The notes under the pieces are model-generated. The model was not told the DNA's origin. It did no database searches and saw nothing but the letters and a program-made list of their open reading frames with translations. DNA of 64,000 nt from DASSUW01 sp963803335 (lineage in GTDB: Bacteria > Actinomycetota > Thermoleophilia > Solirubrobacterales > Solirubrobacteraceae): positions 682,001-746,000 of the forward strand of contig CAWDME010000012.1 of the NCBI GenBank assembly GCA_963803335.1, read 5' to 3'. Shown here in pieces: positions 32,869 to 41,144 of the stretch (position 1 is its first letter; each line of letters opens with the position of its first letter). Both the position numbers and the translations under genes were made by a program.

Positions 32869-32891
32869 CGTCGCCGCCATGGGCGGCGACG
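32869..32891 (+). promoter_or_regulatory. 10-bp hairpin in the ctaC leader
   Basis: CGTCGCCGCC (32869-32878) and GGCGGCGACG (32882-32891) form a perfect stem with a three-base loop, 58 bases before the ctaC start. It may be an RNA structure that tunes expression or stability, or a terminator or attenuator without U-run. Confidence 0.35.
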
Positions 32892-32949
32892 ACGGCGACA
32901 CGGCGATGGGCTCGCGTGAGGCTCCGCTTCCCCAGCAGGCGGCACGCGC

Positions 32950-33966
32950 ATGAGCGCATCGCGCCTGGCGCTGCGCGTCCGGGCGCTGGCAGCCATGCTC
33001 GTGCTCGCCGTCACAGTCGCCGGTTGCGGCGGTCAGTCGGCGCTCGACCCGCGCGCGAAGCCGGCCCGCGAGATCGCGACGCTGTGGTGGTGGATGCTGG
33101 CCATCGCGGGCACGGTGCTCGGCGGCGCGCTCTTCCTGCTCTTCGTCGGCTGGCTCCGGCGCCACAAGCCGGGCATCCCGCTGCTCGGCAAGCGTGAGGG
33201 CCTGACGACGGCGCTCGTGGTGGTCTTCGGCATCGTCATCCCGCTGAGCACGAACGTCGCGGTGTTCGTTGTCGCCAACTTCGTGGTCGCCCAGGCGACG
33301 GAGGCTCCGAACCCGCGGACGACTGCGATGACCATCGAGGTGATCGGTCACCAGTGGTTCTGGGAGGTGCGCTATCCGGGCACGACGGCCATCACCGCGA
33401 ACGAGATCCACATCCCGGCGGGCGAGCGCGTGAACGTGGTCGCCAAGACCGGTGACGTGATCCACTCGTTCTGGGTCCCGCAGCTGAACCGCAAGATCGA
33501 CATGATCCCGGGGCACACCAACCGCGTGCTGCTGGAGGCCGACGAGCCCGGCCGTTACCGGGGCCAGTGCGCCGAGTTCTGCGGCGTGCAGCATTCGCAC
33601 ATGGCGATGTACGTGTTCGCCGACCCGCCGGACCGGTTTCGCAGCTGGCTTGACCACATGGCCGAGGACCGGGCCGCGCCGACGACGGCCCAGGAGAAGC
33701 GCGGCGAGCGCGTGTTCCTCGACAACGCGTGCGCGAGCTGCCACACGATCCGTGGCACCGCCGCACAGGGCACGGTGGGCCCGGATCTGACGCACCTGCA
33801 GAGCCGCACGACGCTCGCAGCCCTGACGATTCCGAACCGGAAGGGCTACCTGGCCGCCTGGGTGCTGGACCCACAGCACGTCAAGCCCGGTAACCGGATG
33901 CCCGCCGTGCCCCTGCCCAACGACGACTTCAACGACCTGCTCGCCTACCTGGAGAGCCTGAAGTAG
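32950..33966 (+). CDS. ctaC: cytochrome c oxidase subunit II with fused cytochrome c (caa3 type)
   Basis: A 338-residue lipoprotein-like subunit (signal with AGCGG). Two membrane helices (about 45-65, 80-105) lead into the cupredoxin domain with CuA ligands His172 (IHSFW), Cys207 and Cys211 (CAEFCGVQHSHM), His215 and Met218. A cytochrome c domain is fused at about 240-338, with haem motif CASCH (Cys261, Cys264, His265) and a Met in GNRMPAVPLP as likely axial ligand. It receives electrons from the bcc complex. It opens a tightly overlapping respiratory operon. Confidence 0.95.
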   Translation: MSASRLALRVRALAAMLVLAVTVAGCGGQSALDPRAKPAREIATLWWWMLAIAGTVLGGALFLLFVGWLRRHKPGIPLLGKREGLTTALVVVFGIVIPLSTNVAVFVVANFVVAQATEAPNPRTTAMTIEVIGHQWFWEVRYPGTTAITANEIHIPAGERVNVVAKTGDVIHSFWVPQLNRKIDMIPGHTNRVLLEADEPGRYRGQCAEFCGVQHSHMAMYVFADPPDRFRSWLDHMAEDRAAPTTAQEKRGERVFLDNACASCHTIRGTAAQGTVGPDLTHLQSRTTLAALTIPNRKGYLAAWVLDPQHVKPGNRMPAVPLPNDDFNDLLAYLESLK

Positions 33967-33968
33967 CC

Positions 33969-35873
33969 GTGGCCACGATCGACTCGCCGGCACAGCGCGT
34001 CCACGTCGACCGGCTGGAGCGCATCTGGACCGAGCGCCACGGACTCGTCGGCTGGCTCACGACCACCGACCACAAGCGGATCGGGATCCTCTACCTCTTC
34101 ACGTCACTCGCCTTCTTCGCGGCCGGCGGCGTCGAGGCGCTGCTGATGCGCACGCAGCTGATCAAGCCCAACAACGGGCTGCTGTCGCCGGACGCCTACG
34201 ACGCGATGTTCAGCTTGCACGGCGTGACGATGATCTTCCTCTTCGTCATCCCGATCTCGACCGGGGCGTTCGGGAACTACCTACTGCCGCTGATGATTGG
34301 CGCGCGCGACATGGCGTTCCCGCGCATGAATGCCCTGTCGTACTGGATCTTCCTGGCCTCGGGCCTGTTCATTTACACCGGCCTGTTCATAGGGCAGCCG
34401 CCCGATGCCGGCTGGTTCAACTACGTGCCGCTCGCGTCCAAGCAGTACAGCCCGGGAGCGGGCATCGACTTCTACGCGCTCGGGCTCATCTTCAACTCGA
34501 TCTCCTCGACGGCTGCGGCTGTCAACTTCATCGTCACGATCTTCAAGCTGCGCGCGCCCGGCATGTCGCTCAACCGCATGCCGCTGTTCTGCTACGCGTT
34601 CCTGGCCGTCTCGTTCGCGCTGCTGTTCGCGCTGCCGCCGCTGAGCGCCGCCTGCATCCTGCTCGAGCTCGACCGACGGCTCGGTTTCGACTTCTACAAC
34701 GTCGTTGCGGGCGGCGAGCCGTTGCTGTGGCAGCACCTGTTCTGGATCTTCGGCCACCCCGAGGTCTACATCATCATCCTGCCGGCGTTCGGGATCGCAA
34801 CGTCGATCATCCCGACGTTCACCCGCCGCAAGATGGTCGCGTTCCCGATGGTGGCCGTGGCCGAGATCATGGTCGCGTTCATCGGCTTCGGTGTCTGGGC
34901 CCACCACATGTTCGCGGTCGGGCTGCCGACCGTGACGACGATCTACTTCGCCGCAGCGAGCCTGATCATCGTGATCCCGAGCGGCATCCAGCTGTTCGCC
35001 TGGATCACCACGATCGTCACCGGGACCCCGATCTTCAAGACGCCGCTGCTGTGGATCCTCGGGTTCATCGTGCTGTTCATCATCGGCGGCCTGAGCGGCG
35101 TGATGTTCGCCGCGATCCCGTTCGACCAGCAGGCGCACGACACGTACTTCGTCGTCGCGCACTTCCACTACGTGATCTTCGGCGCGGCGGTCTTCCCGAT
35201 TCTCGGCGGGATGTACTACTGGTTCCCGAAGGTCACCGGCCGCATGTACCACGAGGGCGCCGGCCAGGCGAGCTTCTGGCTGACGTTCGCGGGGACGATG
35301 TTCACGTTCTTCCCGATGCACATCGTCGGGCTGCTCGGCATGCCGCGGCGCAACTACACGTACGAGCCGGGCCTCGGCTGGACCGCACTGAACCTGATCG
35401 AGACACTCGGCTCCTACCTGCTCACCGCCGGGCTGCTGCTGCTGGTCGCCAACCTGGCCATCAGCCGGTTCCGCGGACCGCCCTCCGGTGACGACCCCTG
35501 GGGCGGCGACACGCTCGAATGGGCCACCACGTCGCCGCCGCGGCCATACAACTTCCCGGTCATCCCGAAGGTCACGAGTCCCTACGCGATGTGGGACAAG
35601 GACGACCGGGCGGAGGACGAGGACAAGCTTGCGCGCGGCGAACTGACGCTCGAGCGGGGCCACGAGACACCCGCGACCACGACGCTCGACGCGCAGCTCG
35701 ACGAGATCCTCGACATGCCGTCGGACTCGTGGGCACCGCTGCTGCTCGCCGCCGCGTTGTCGCTGGTCTTCGTGATGCTGCTGACCGGCCACTGGACCAC
35801 GGCGATCGTGTTCGGCGGCCTGGCCGCGGCGGTGCTCGCGGGCTGGCACTGGAAGGAGCCGCAGGAGACATGA
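33969..35873 (+). CDS. ctaD: cytochrome c oxidase subunit I
   Basis: A 634-residue haem-copper oxidase catalytic subunit starting at GTG, 2 bases after ctaC. It binds haem a, haem a3 and CuB. Diagnostic blocks: FSLHGVTMIFLFVIP (haem ligand His), WIFGHPEVYIIILPAFGI (CuB His cross-linked to Tyr), WAHHMFAVG (CuB His pair) and VAHFHYVIFG (haem ligands). The C-terminal 110 residues add a charged linker and two extra helices (SWAPLLLAAALSLVFVMLL, TTAIVFGGLAAAVLAGWHW), which resemble a fused small subunit IV. The stop overlaps ctaE. Confidence 0.96.
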   Translation: MATIDSPAQRVHVDRLERIWTERHGLVGWLTTTDHKRIGILYLFTSLAFFAAGGVEALLMRTQLIKPNNGLLSPDAYDAMFSLHGVTMIFLFVIPISTGAFGNYLLPLMIGARDMAFPRMNALSYWIFLASGLFIYTGLFIGQPPDAGWFNYVPLASKQYSPGAGIDFYALGLIFNSISSTAAAVNFIVTIFKLRAPGMSLNRMPLFCYAFLAVSFALLFALPPLSAACILLELDRRLGFDFYNVVAGGEPLLWQHLFWIFGHPEVYIIILPAFGIATSIIPTFTRRKMVAFPMVAVAEIMVAFIGFGVWAHHMFAVGLPTVTTIYFAAASLIIVIPSGIQLFAWITTIVTGTPIFKTPLLWILGFIVLFIIGGLSGVMFAAIPFDQQAHDTYFVVAHFHYVIFGAAVFPILGGMYYWFPKVTGRMYHEGAGQASFWLTFAGTMFTFFPMHIVGLLGMPRRNYTYEPGLGWTALNLIETLGSYLLTAGLLLLVANLAISRFRGPPSGDDPWGGDTLEWATTSPPRPYNFPVIPKVTSPYAMWDKDDRAEDEDKLARGELTLERGHETPATTTLDAQLDEILDMPSDSWAPLLLAAALSLVFVMLLTGHWTTAIVFGGLAAAVLAGWHWKEPQET

Positions 35874-36487
35874 AGCCGGTCACGCGCAGCACGGACGCGA
35901 CGGCGACCGGCGAGGTCGTGGCCGTCGCGCGCGCCCGGCGCACGTTGCCGAACGGGCTGTGGGGCGTGCTGCTGTTCACGGCGACCGAAGGGGCGCTGTT
36001 CGGCACGCTGATCGGGACCTACTTCTACCTGCGGTTCCGGTCGGCACAGTGGCCGCCGCCGGGCATCGAGCCGCCGTCGGTGGCGCTGCCGCTGTCACTC
36101 ACCGGCGTGCTCGTGCTGACGACCATTCCGGTCGTGCTGGCGGTCGTCGCCGCGCGCCGCGGGCGCCTGCGGGTCACGTGGGCGTTGATCGCGCTCGCGA
36201 TGGTTCTCCAGGGCGGCTACCTCGCGTGGCAGATCGTCCTCTTCTCGGACGACCTCGGGAAGTTCTCGCCCGACGACACGGCGTACGGATCGATCTACTT
36301 CACGCTGCTCGGCGCGCATCACGCCCACGTCGCCTTCGGCCTGCTGCTCGACCTGTGGATCCTCGTGCGGCTGACGGCGGGGCTGACCAACTACCGCTTG
36401 ATCACCGTTCAGGCGGTCGCCCTGTACTGGGCGTTCGTGAACCTCCTGGCCATCCTCGTCGTCGCGACCCAGGTGTCGCCGGCGTGA
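35870..36487 (+). CDS. ctaE: cytochrome c oxidase subunit III
   Basis: A 205-residue membrane protein whose ATG overlaps the ctaD stop and has GGAG before it. Five helices are visible. Family marks: LFTATEGALFGTLIGTYFYL near the N-terminus, LLGAHHAHVAFGLLLDLWIL, and ALYWAFVNLLAILVVATQ at the end. It stabilises subunit I and helps proton delivery. It is shorter than mitochondrial subunit III, as usual for actinobacterial forms with five helices. Confidence 0.93.
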   Translation: MKPVTRSTDATATGEVVAVARARRTLPNGLWGVLLFTATEGALFGTLIGTYFYLRFRSAQWPPPGIEPPSVALPLSLTGVLVLTTIPVVLAVVAARRGRLRVTWALIALAMVLQGGYLAWQIVLFSDDLGKFSPDDTAYGSIYFTLLGAHHAHVAFGLLLDLWILVRLTAGLTNYRLITVQAVALYWAFVNLLAILVVATQVSPA

Positions 36488-36867
36488 GGCTGCCGCGCGT
36501 CAACCTGGGCGAGGCGGGCGTCCTGTGGCTTGGCGTGTTCGGTGCCCCCGCCGCCTGGGCGATCCAGCACGTCAGCGGCTTCGCGCTGACGGAGGCCCGC
36601 TGCCGCGAGGCGGCCGGCGGCGGCTGGAGCCTCAACATGGACGCCTGGACGATCGCCGTCAGCGCAACGGCGGCCGCGGTCGCCGTCGCCGCGCTGGCCG
36701 CCGCGATTGTCACCTTCCGGGCGACGCGGGGCGCCGAGTCCGAGCCGCCCGCTGGGCGCATTCACTTCCTCGCCGTGATCGGCATCACGATCGCGCCGCT
36801 GTTCCTCGCGATGATCCTGATGAGCGGCCTCGGCGCCATCTTCCTCCCGGAGTGCGTGCAGTCATGA
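36484..36867 (+). CDS. small membrane protein of the respiratory operon
   Basis: A 127-residue protein starting at GTG that overlaps the ctaE stop (GTGA) and ending in overlap with the next gene. Three helices are visible (about 10-30, 52-75, 95-120): GVLWLGVFGAPAAWAIQHVS, WTIAVSATAAAVAVAALAAA and FLAVIGITIAPLFLAMILMS. Cys40 and Cys124 lie in ALTEARCREAA and FLPECVQS. It is probably an oxidase accessory subunit or assembly protein, by position only; no family name is known to me. Confidence 0.7.
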   Translation: MRLPRVNLGEAGVLWLGVFGAPAAWAIQHVSGFALTEARCREAAGGGWSLNMDAWTIAVSATAAAVAVAALAAAIVTFRATRGAESEPPAGRIHFLAVIGITIAPLFLAMILMSGLGAIFLPECVQS

Positions 36868-37079
36868 CGCGCGCGCTCACCAGCACCGGCGCCGTCGGAC
36901 CCCGGCTGAGCCACTTCCGATCCGACCGCTACATCGGCGGCAAGTTGCCGAACACGCCCGCGAACGCCGCCTTCTGGATCGAGCACCCGCAGCGCTACGC
37001 GCCGCAGCTGATCACGCCCGACCTTGGGTTGAGCTCCCAGGAGGCCAAGGACATCGTCGCCTATCTGCTGGAGCACTAA
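36864..37079 (+). CDS. cytochrome c C-terminal half lacking haem motif
   Basis: A 71-residue product coupled on both sides (ATGA before, TAATG after). GAVGPRLSHFRSDRYIGG and KLPNTPANAAFWIEHPQRYA, then TPDLGLSSQEAKDIVAYLLE, match the second half of cytochrome c domains, for example the one in ctaC (GTVGPDLTHLQSRTTLAALT). The first half with CxxCH is missing, and the usual axial Met (as in MPDLGLS) is replaced by the sequence ITPDLGLS. It therefore cannot bind haem in the normal way. It may be a decayed cytochrome or a structural remnant kept by operon coupling. Confidence 0.6.
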   Translation: MTRALTSTGAVGPRLSHFRSDRYIGGKLPNTPANAAFWIEHPQRYAPQLITPDLGLSSQEAKDIVAYLLEH

Positions 37080-37861
37080 TGCGCCGCGCGATGCTCATCG
37101 TGATCCTCGCCGTGCCGCTCGCCTGGGGCGCCGCCGCGGCAACGGCGCAGCCGCCGATCGTCGTGCCCGAGCAGTCCGGCTCGACGTCCGAGCTCGAGCT
37201 CGGCCGTGAGCTGTTCGGCGGCAACTGCGCGCGCTGTCACGGCAGCCGCGGCGAGGGCATCAGCGCGCCGACGGGCGACACCCGCTGGACGGGTCGCGGG
37301 CCGTCGCTCAAGGACGCCTCGCCGAGCACGATCGACTTCTACCTGCGCACCGGATACATGCCGCTCGCGAGCCCCGGCGACCAGCCGGAGCGACGCGGCG
37401 CGCAGTTCGACCCGCAGCAGCTGCGCGCCCTCCAGCGCTACGTCGACAGCATCAGCGACGGCACGACGCCGGTGCCGGTGCCCGACCCCGACGGCGGCAG
37501 CGTGTCCGACGGCCTCGAGCTGTTCACCGAGCACTGCGCCGGCTGCCACCAAGTCGTCGCCGAGGGCGGCGTCGTGACCGGCGCCCGCGTCCCGCCGCTG
37601 GACGGCGTGCCCCCGGTCGAGATCGCCGAGGCCGTCCGGACGGGGCCATTCCTGATGCCCAAGTTCTCCGAGAAGGACATCTCGGACGCCGAGCTGGACT
37701 CGATCGTCGCCTACGTCAGGTACGCCCAGCAGCCGGACGACCGCGGCGGTTGGGGCATCAACCATCTCGGCCCGTTCCCGGAGGGCATGGTGACATGGCT
37801 GCTGGCCGCGATCGTGCTCGTGGCCACCTGCATCGTGATCGGCGAGCGGCTGCGGTCATGA
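37079..37861 (+). CDS. qcrC: di-haem cytochrome c subunit of the bcc complex
   Basis: A 260-residue protein: signal or anchor (about 1-25), two cytochrome c domains with CARCH (Cys50-His54) and CAGCH (Cys153-His157), and a C-terminal helix (about 235-255, VTWLLAAIVLVATCIVIG). Axial Met candidates are in GYMPLASPG and FLMPKFSEKD. Actinobacterial QcrC of this type links bc1 directly to the aa3 oxidase in a supercomplex without soluble cytochrome c. The ATG overlaps the previous stop and the end overlaps qcrA. Confidence 0.93.
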   Translation: MRRAMLIVILAVPLAWGAAAATAQPPIVVPEQSGSTSELELGRELFGGNCARCHGSRGEGISAPTGDTRWTGRGPSLKDASPSTIDFYLRTGYMPLASPGDQPERRGAQFDPQQLRALQRYVDSISDGTTPVPVPDPDGGSVSDGLELFTEHCAGCHQVVAEGGVVTGARVPPLDGVPPVEIAEAVRTGPFLMPKFSEKDISDAELDSIVAYVRYAQQPDDRGGWGINHLGPFPEGMVTWLLAAIVLVATCIVIGERLRS

Positions 37862-38829
37862 GAGTGCGCGGCTGGATGATCGCGATGCTCGGCGTGCTCG
37901 GCCTCGTCCGCGGGCGGGGACGGCGGGAGCGCGAGCGGATCGTCGACACCGGCGACAAGCAGCCGCTCGCCGAGGCGATCGTGATCGTGCTGCTGCTGCT
38001 CACGACGCTCGCCGCCGCCGGCTTCGTCGTCGCCTACGGGCTCGGGGCGTCGACCCAGGTCATGGGCGCCGCGCTCGGCGGCGCGTTCGCCCTGCTCGCC
38101 GCGGCGCTGATCATCGTCGCCAAGCGCCTGGTCGTCTCCGAGGAACTGGAGGAGGAATACTCGGGCTCGCATCCCGAGGAGCAGGAGGCGGTCGCCCAGA
38201 TCGTCGAGGAGAGCGGCTCGCGCATGACCCGCAAGCGACTGCTCGCCGCCGCCGCCGGCGCGGCCGGCACGTCGGTCGGCGTGGCGCTCATCACCCCCGC
38301 CGTGTCGCTCGGGCCGCTGTTCGATTCCTCGCCGCTGTACCGCACGCCATGGCGCACGGGGCGGCGCCTCGTCGACAAGCACGGCAAGCCAATGCTGGCC
38401 GACGACATCGAGACCGAGACGTTCTACACCGCGTATCCCGAGGGGGCGAGCCAGGACGACCTCGGCGCGCCCCTGGTCGTGATCCGGCTCGACCCGGCCG
38501 CGCTCGAGCTGCCGCCCGGTCGCGACGGCTGGGCGCCCGAGGGGATCCTCGCCTTCTCGAAGATCTGCACGCACGCCGGCTGCGCGATCGCGCTGTACCG
38601 CACGCCCAAGTTCGCCCCGACGCAGCCCAAGCCGGCGCTCGTCTGTCCCTGCCACTACTCCACGTTCGATCCGGCCACCGGCGCTCAGGTCATCTTCGGC
38701 CCAGCCGGCCGGCCGCTGCCGCAACTGCCGTTGATGATCGCGGCCGGCCGCGAGTTGCGCGCGGCGGGCAACTACTCCGGGCCGGTCGGCCCCAGCTGGT
38801 CCGGCGTTCGATCCAAGCCCGCGAGCTGA
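37858..38829 (+). CDS. qcrA: Rieske iron-sulfur protein of the bcc complex
   Basis: A 323-residue protein with three helices (two at about 38-90 and one near 128-150), the actinobacterial pattern, and a C-terminal Rieske domain. Cluster ligands are in CTHAGC (Cys237, His239) and CPCH (Cys265, His266), with Cys242 and Cys263 as the disulfide. The insertion between the boxes (ALYRTPKFAPTQPKPALVC) is longer than in mitochondrial proteins. It passes electrons from quinol to QcrC. Overlaps on both sides fix its place in the operon. Confidence 0.94.
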   Translation: MRVRGWMIAMLGVLGLVRGRGRRERERIVDTGDKQPLAEAIVIVLLLLTTLAAAGFVVAYGLGASTQVMGAALGGAFALLAAALIIVAKRLVVSEELEEEYSGSHPEEQEAVAQIVEESGSRMTRKRLLAAAAGAAGTSVGVALITPAVSLGPLFDSSPLYRTPWRTGRRLVDKHGKPMLADDIETETFYTAYPEGASQDDLGAPLVVIRLDPAALELPPGRDGWAPEGILAFSKICTHAGCAIALYRTPKFAPTQPKPALVCPCHYSTFDPATGAQVIFGPAGRPLPQLPLMIAAGRELRAAGNYSGPVGPSWSGVRSKPAS

Positions 38830-40196
38830 TGCGATCCGACCCCCTCCGCGACCCGCTCCGGTTCATCGACGAGCGCACCGGCGCGGCCCCGTTCCTGCGC
38901 AAGACGCTGCGCTACGCGTTCCCAGACCACTGGTCGTTCCTGCTCGGCGAGGTCGCGCTGTACGCGTTCATCGTGCTCGTCGGGACCGGCGTCTATCTGG
39001 CGCTGTTCTTCGAGCCCAGCCTCGCGGACACCGTCTATACCGGGCCCTACGCGCCGCTGCAGGGCGTCCCCATGAGCGAGGCCTACCGCTCGGTCGTCGA
39101 CATGTCCTTCTCGGTCGACGCCGGGCTGCTGATCCGCCAGACGCACCACTGGGCGGCGGACGTGTTCGTCGCATCGATCGTGCTGCATCTGCTCCGGATC
39201 TTCTTCACCGGCGCCTTCCGCAGGCCGCGCGAGCTGACCTACCTCATCGGCTTGGTGATGCTGTTCACGTCGCTGCTCGAGGGCTATCTGGGCTACTCGC
39301 TGGTCGACGACCTGCTCTCCGGCATGGGGCTGGCCATCGGCTACGGCGTCGCGTTGTCGCTCCCAGTGGTCGGCGGTGATCTGGCGATGCTCGTCTGGGG
39401 CGGCCCGTATCCGGGCTCGGCCGCCTTCATGTCGCGCATGTACATCGCGCACGTGTTCCTGCTGCCCGTTCTGCTCGCCGGTCTCATCGGCCTGCACCTC
39501 GCGCTCGTCGCGTCCCGCCACCACACGCAGTTCAAACGCATGCCGCGGCAGACCGAGCGCCGGCTGATCGGCGTGCCGAGCTTCCCGGGCCAGGCGCCGC
39601 GCTCGCTCGGGCTGATGGCCGCCGTCGCCGCGGTGCTGTTCCTGCTCGGCGGGCTCGTGCAGATCAACCCCATCTGGCTCTGGGGTCCGTACGAGCTCGC
39701 GTCCGGCACCAACGGCGCACAGCCCGACTGGTACTTGGGCTGGCTAATCGGCGGCCTGCGGCTGATGCCCGGCTTCGACGTGACGATCGGCGACTACACG
39801 CTCGTGCCGAATCCCTTCTGGGGCGGCGCGCTGTTTCCGCTCGTGGTCGTGGGGGTGCTGGCGGCGTTCCCATGGGTCGAGCGCCGCCTCACGCGCAGCC
39901 GCCGACCCCACAACCTGCTCGACCGGCCGCGTGACGCGCCCGGCCGGACGGCCTTCGGACTCGCGTTCCTCACGTGGGTCACGGTCGTGTTCGTCGCCGG
40001 CTCCGCCGATCGCGCGACCGTGTTCTTCGGGCTCGACTACGAGAACCAGATCCGCGTATACCGGGTCCTTGTCTGGGTTCTGCCGGTCGTGGTGTTCTTC
40101 GTCGCCCGGCGGATCTGCCGCGGGCTTCAGGAAGCCGAGCGCGTCGAGGAGACCCGCGGGGAGGCCGAGGCGGAGGGCCGGCTCGCCGCCCGCTGA
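38829..40196 (+). CDS. qcrB: cytochrome b subunit of the bcc complex
   Basis: A 455-residue membrane protein with eight or nine helices. Haem-b ligands lie in RQTHHWAADVFVASIVLHLL and FMSRMYIAHVFLLPVLLAGL with IGLHLAL. The quinol-oxidation site motif is PDWY (GAQPDWYLGWLIGGLRL), the actinobacterial variant of PEWY. The C-terminus is charged (ERVEETRGEAEAEGR). It oxidises menaquinol. It starts by TGATG overlap with qcrA and its own stop overlaps a 14-codon frame. Confidence 0.95.
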   Translation: MRSDPLRDPLRFIDERTGAAPFLRKTLRYAFPDHWSFLLGEVALYAFIVLVGTGVYLALFFEPSLADTVYTGPYAPLQGVPMSEAYRSVVDMSFSVDAGLLIRQTHHWAADVFVASIVLHLLRIFFTGAFRRPRELTYLIGLVMLFTSLLEGYLGYSLVDDLLSGMGLAIGYGVALSLPVVGGDLAMLVWGGPYPGSAAFMSRMYIAHVFLLPVLLAGLIGLHLALVASRHHTQFKRMPRQTERRLIGVPSFPGQAPRSLGLMAAVAAVLFLLGGLVQINPIWLWGPYELASGTNGAQPDWYLGWLIGGLRLMPGFDVTIGDYTLVPNPFWGGALFPLVVVGVLAAFPWVERRLTRSRRPHNLLDRPRDAPGRTAFGLAFLTWVTVVFVAGSADRATVFFGLDYENQIRVYRVLVWVLPVVVFFVARRICRGLQEAERVEETRGEAEAEGRLAAR

Positions 40197-40240
40197 TGCA
40201 CTCCGTGCCACAGCGCGACGACGCACCGGAGTCGGCGTGA
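40196..40240 (+). CDS. 14-codon ORF coupled between qcrB and ctaG
   Basis: The ATG at 40196 overlaps the qcrB stop (TGATG), and the TGA at 40238 overlaps the GTG start of ctaG (GTGA). The peptide would be MHSVPQRDDAPESA. It exactly fills the gap in the same overlap style as the rest of the operon. It may carry ribosomes from qcrB to ctaG, or be the last trace of a lost gene. Translation is unproven. Confidence 0.35.
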   Translation: MHSVPQRDDAPESA

Positions 40241-41055
40241 CCGTCGCGATCATGGCGGCGTACGCCCTGGGCTACCTGCGCCGCGTCCGCACGCTGGGCC
40301 GCCGCGGCCGGCCGGTCCCGCCGTGGCGGATCGCCTGCTTCGTCTGCGGCCTGGCCGTGCTTGCGCTCGCGCTCAGTCCGCCGGTCGGTGGCCGGGACGA
40401 AGAGCGGCTCAGCGCTCACATGGCGGAGCACGTGCTGATCGGCGACATCGCATCGCTGCTGCTGGTCCTCGGCCTGACGGGACCGCTGCTCGCACCGCTG
40501 CTCCGCTTCCGCGCCGTGGCGCGGCTGCGCGCGGTCTCGCATCCGCTGGTCGCGCTGCCGCTTTGGGCGGCCAACCTGTGGCTGTGGCACCTCCCGGTCG
40601 CCTACGAGGCTGCCGTGCACCACGAGCTTGTCCACGTGCTGCAGCACAGCCTGTTCCTGGCGCTCGGCGCGAACCTGTGGATGCCGCTCTTCGGCCCGTT
40701 CCCCAAACCGGAGTGGTTCGGCCGCGCGGCGCAACTCGTCTACGTACTCGCCGCCCGGGTCGCGAGCGCCGTGCTCGCGAACCTCTTCGTGTGGTCGCAG
40801 ATCACCTTCTACGCCTCGTACCGCGATCTCTCCGATCAGAGCGCCGCGGGCGCGATCATGATGACCGAGGAGAGCGTGGTGATGGTGGCGCTGCTCGCCT
40901 GGCTCGCGGCATGCTGGATCGGTGACGCCGGAGAGCGGCAGGAACTCCTGGAGCTCGCTGAGGCGCGAGGCGTCGCCATCGGAGAGCGTCGTGTGGCGCG
41001 CGCGGTCGCGGCCGGACGCGGCGCAGACCTCCGGCGACGATTGGAGGCGCGATGA
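40237..41055 (+). CDS. ctaG: CtaG-type caa3 oxidase assembly protein
   Basis: A 272-residue membrane protein from the GTG at 40237, with about seven helices. It matches the Bacillus-type CtaG (Caa3_CtaG) family, not the Cox11-type: HMAEHVLIGDIASLLLVLGL, PLWAANLWLWHLPVAYEAAV, HHELVHVLQHSLFLALGANL and WSQITFYASYRDLSDQSAAG. The His-rich helices suggest copper handling during oxidase assembly, which suits its place after ctaCDE and qcrCAB. The end overlaps a short lipoprotein frame. Confidence 0.92.
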   Translation: MTVAIMAAYALGYLRRVRTLGRRGRPVPPWRIACFVCGLAVLALALSPPVGGRDEERLSAHMAEHVLIGDIASLLLVLGLTGPLLAPLLRFRAVARLRAVSHPLVALPLWAANLWLWHLPVAYEAAVHHELVHVLQHSLFLALGANLWMPLFGPFPKPEWFGRAAQLVYVLAARVASAVLANLFVWSQITFYASYRDLSDQSAAGAIMMTEESVVMVALLAWLAACWIGDAGERQELLELAEARGVAIGERRVARAVAAGRGADLRRRLEAR

Positions 41056-41144
41056 GCCCCTCGCGCCGAGTGCTCACGGCGACCGCGGCGGCGGCCTTGA
41101 TCGCGGGCTGCGGCGGCGAGCGCAAGACGCCGCCCTCTAGGTGA
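41052..41144 (+). CDS. truncated lipoprotein stub after ctaG
   Basis: A 30-residue frame whose ATG overlaps the ctaG stop (ATGA). It is a textbook lipoprotein signal (RRVLTATAAAALIAGC, lipobox LIAGC) followed by only ten residues before TGA. In similar operons a copper chaperone or thioredoxin-like lipoprotein follows ctaG, so this is probably the start of such a gene, cut off by a stop or deletion. The DNA beyond shows no matching continuation that I can see. Confidence 0.5.
   Translation: MSPSRRVLTATAAAALIAGCGGERKTPPSR

Noticed and set aside
34281..35849. 522-codon leftward frame opposite ctaD
   Set aside because: Charged, low-complexity product and overlaps a certain gene completely.
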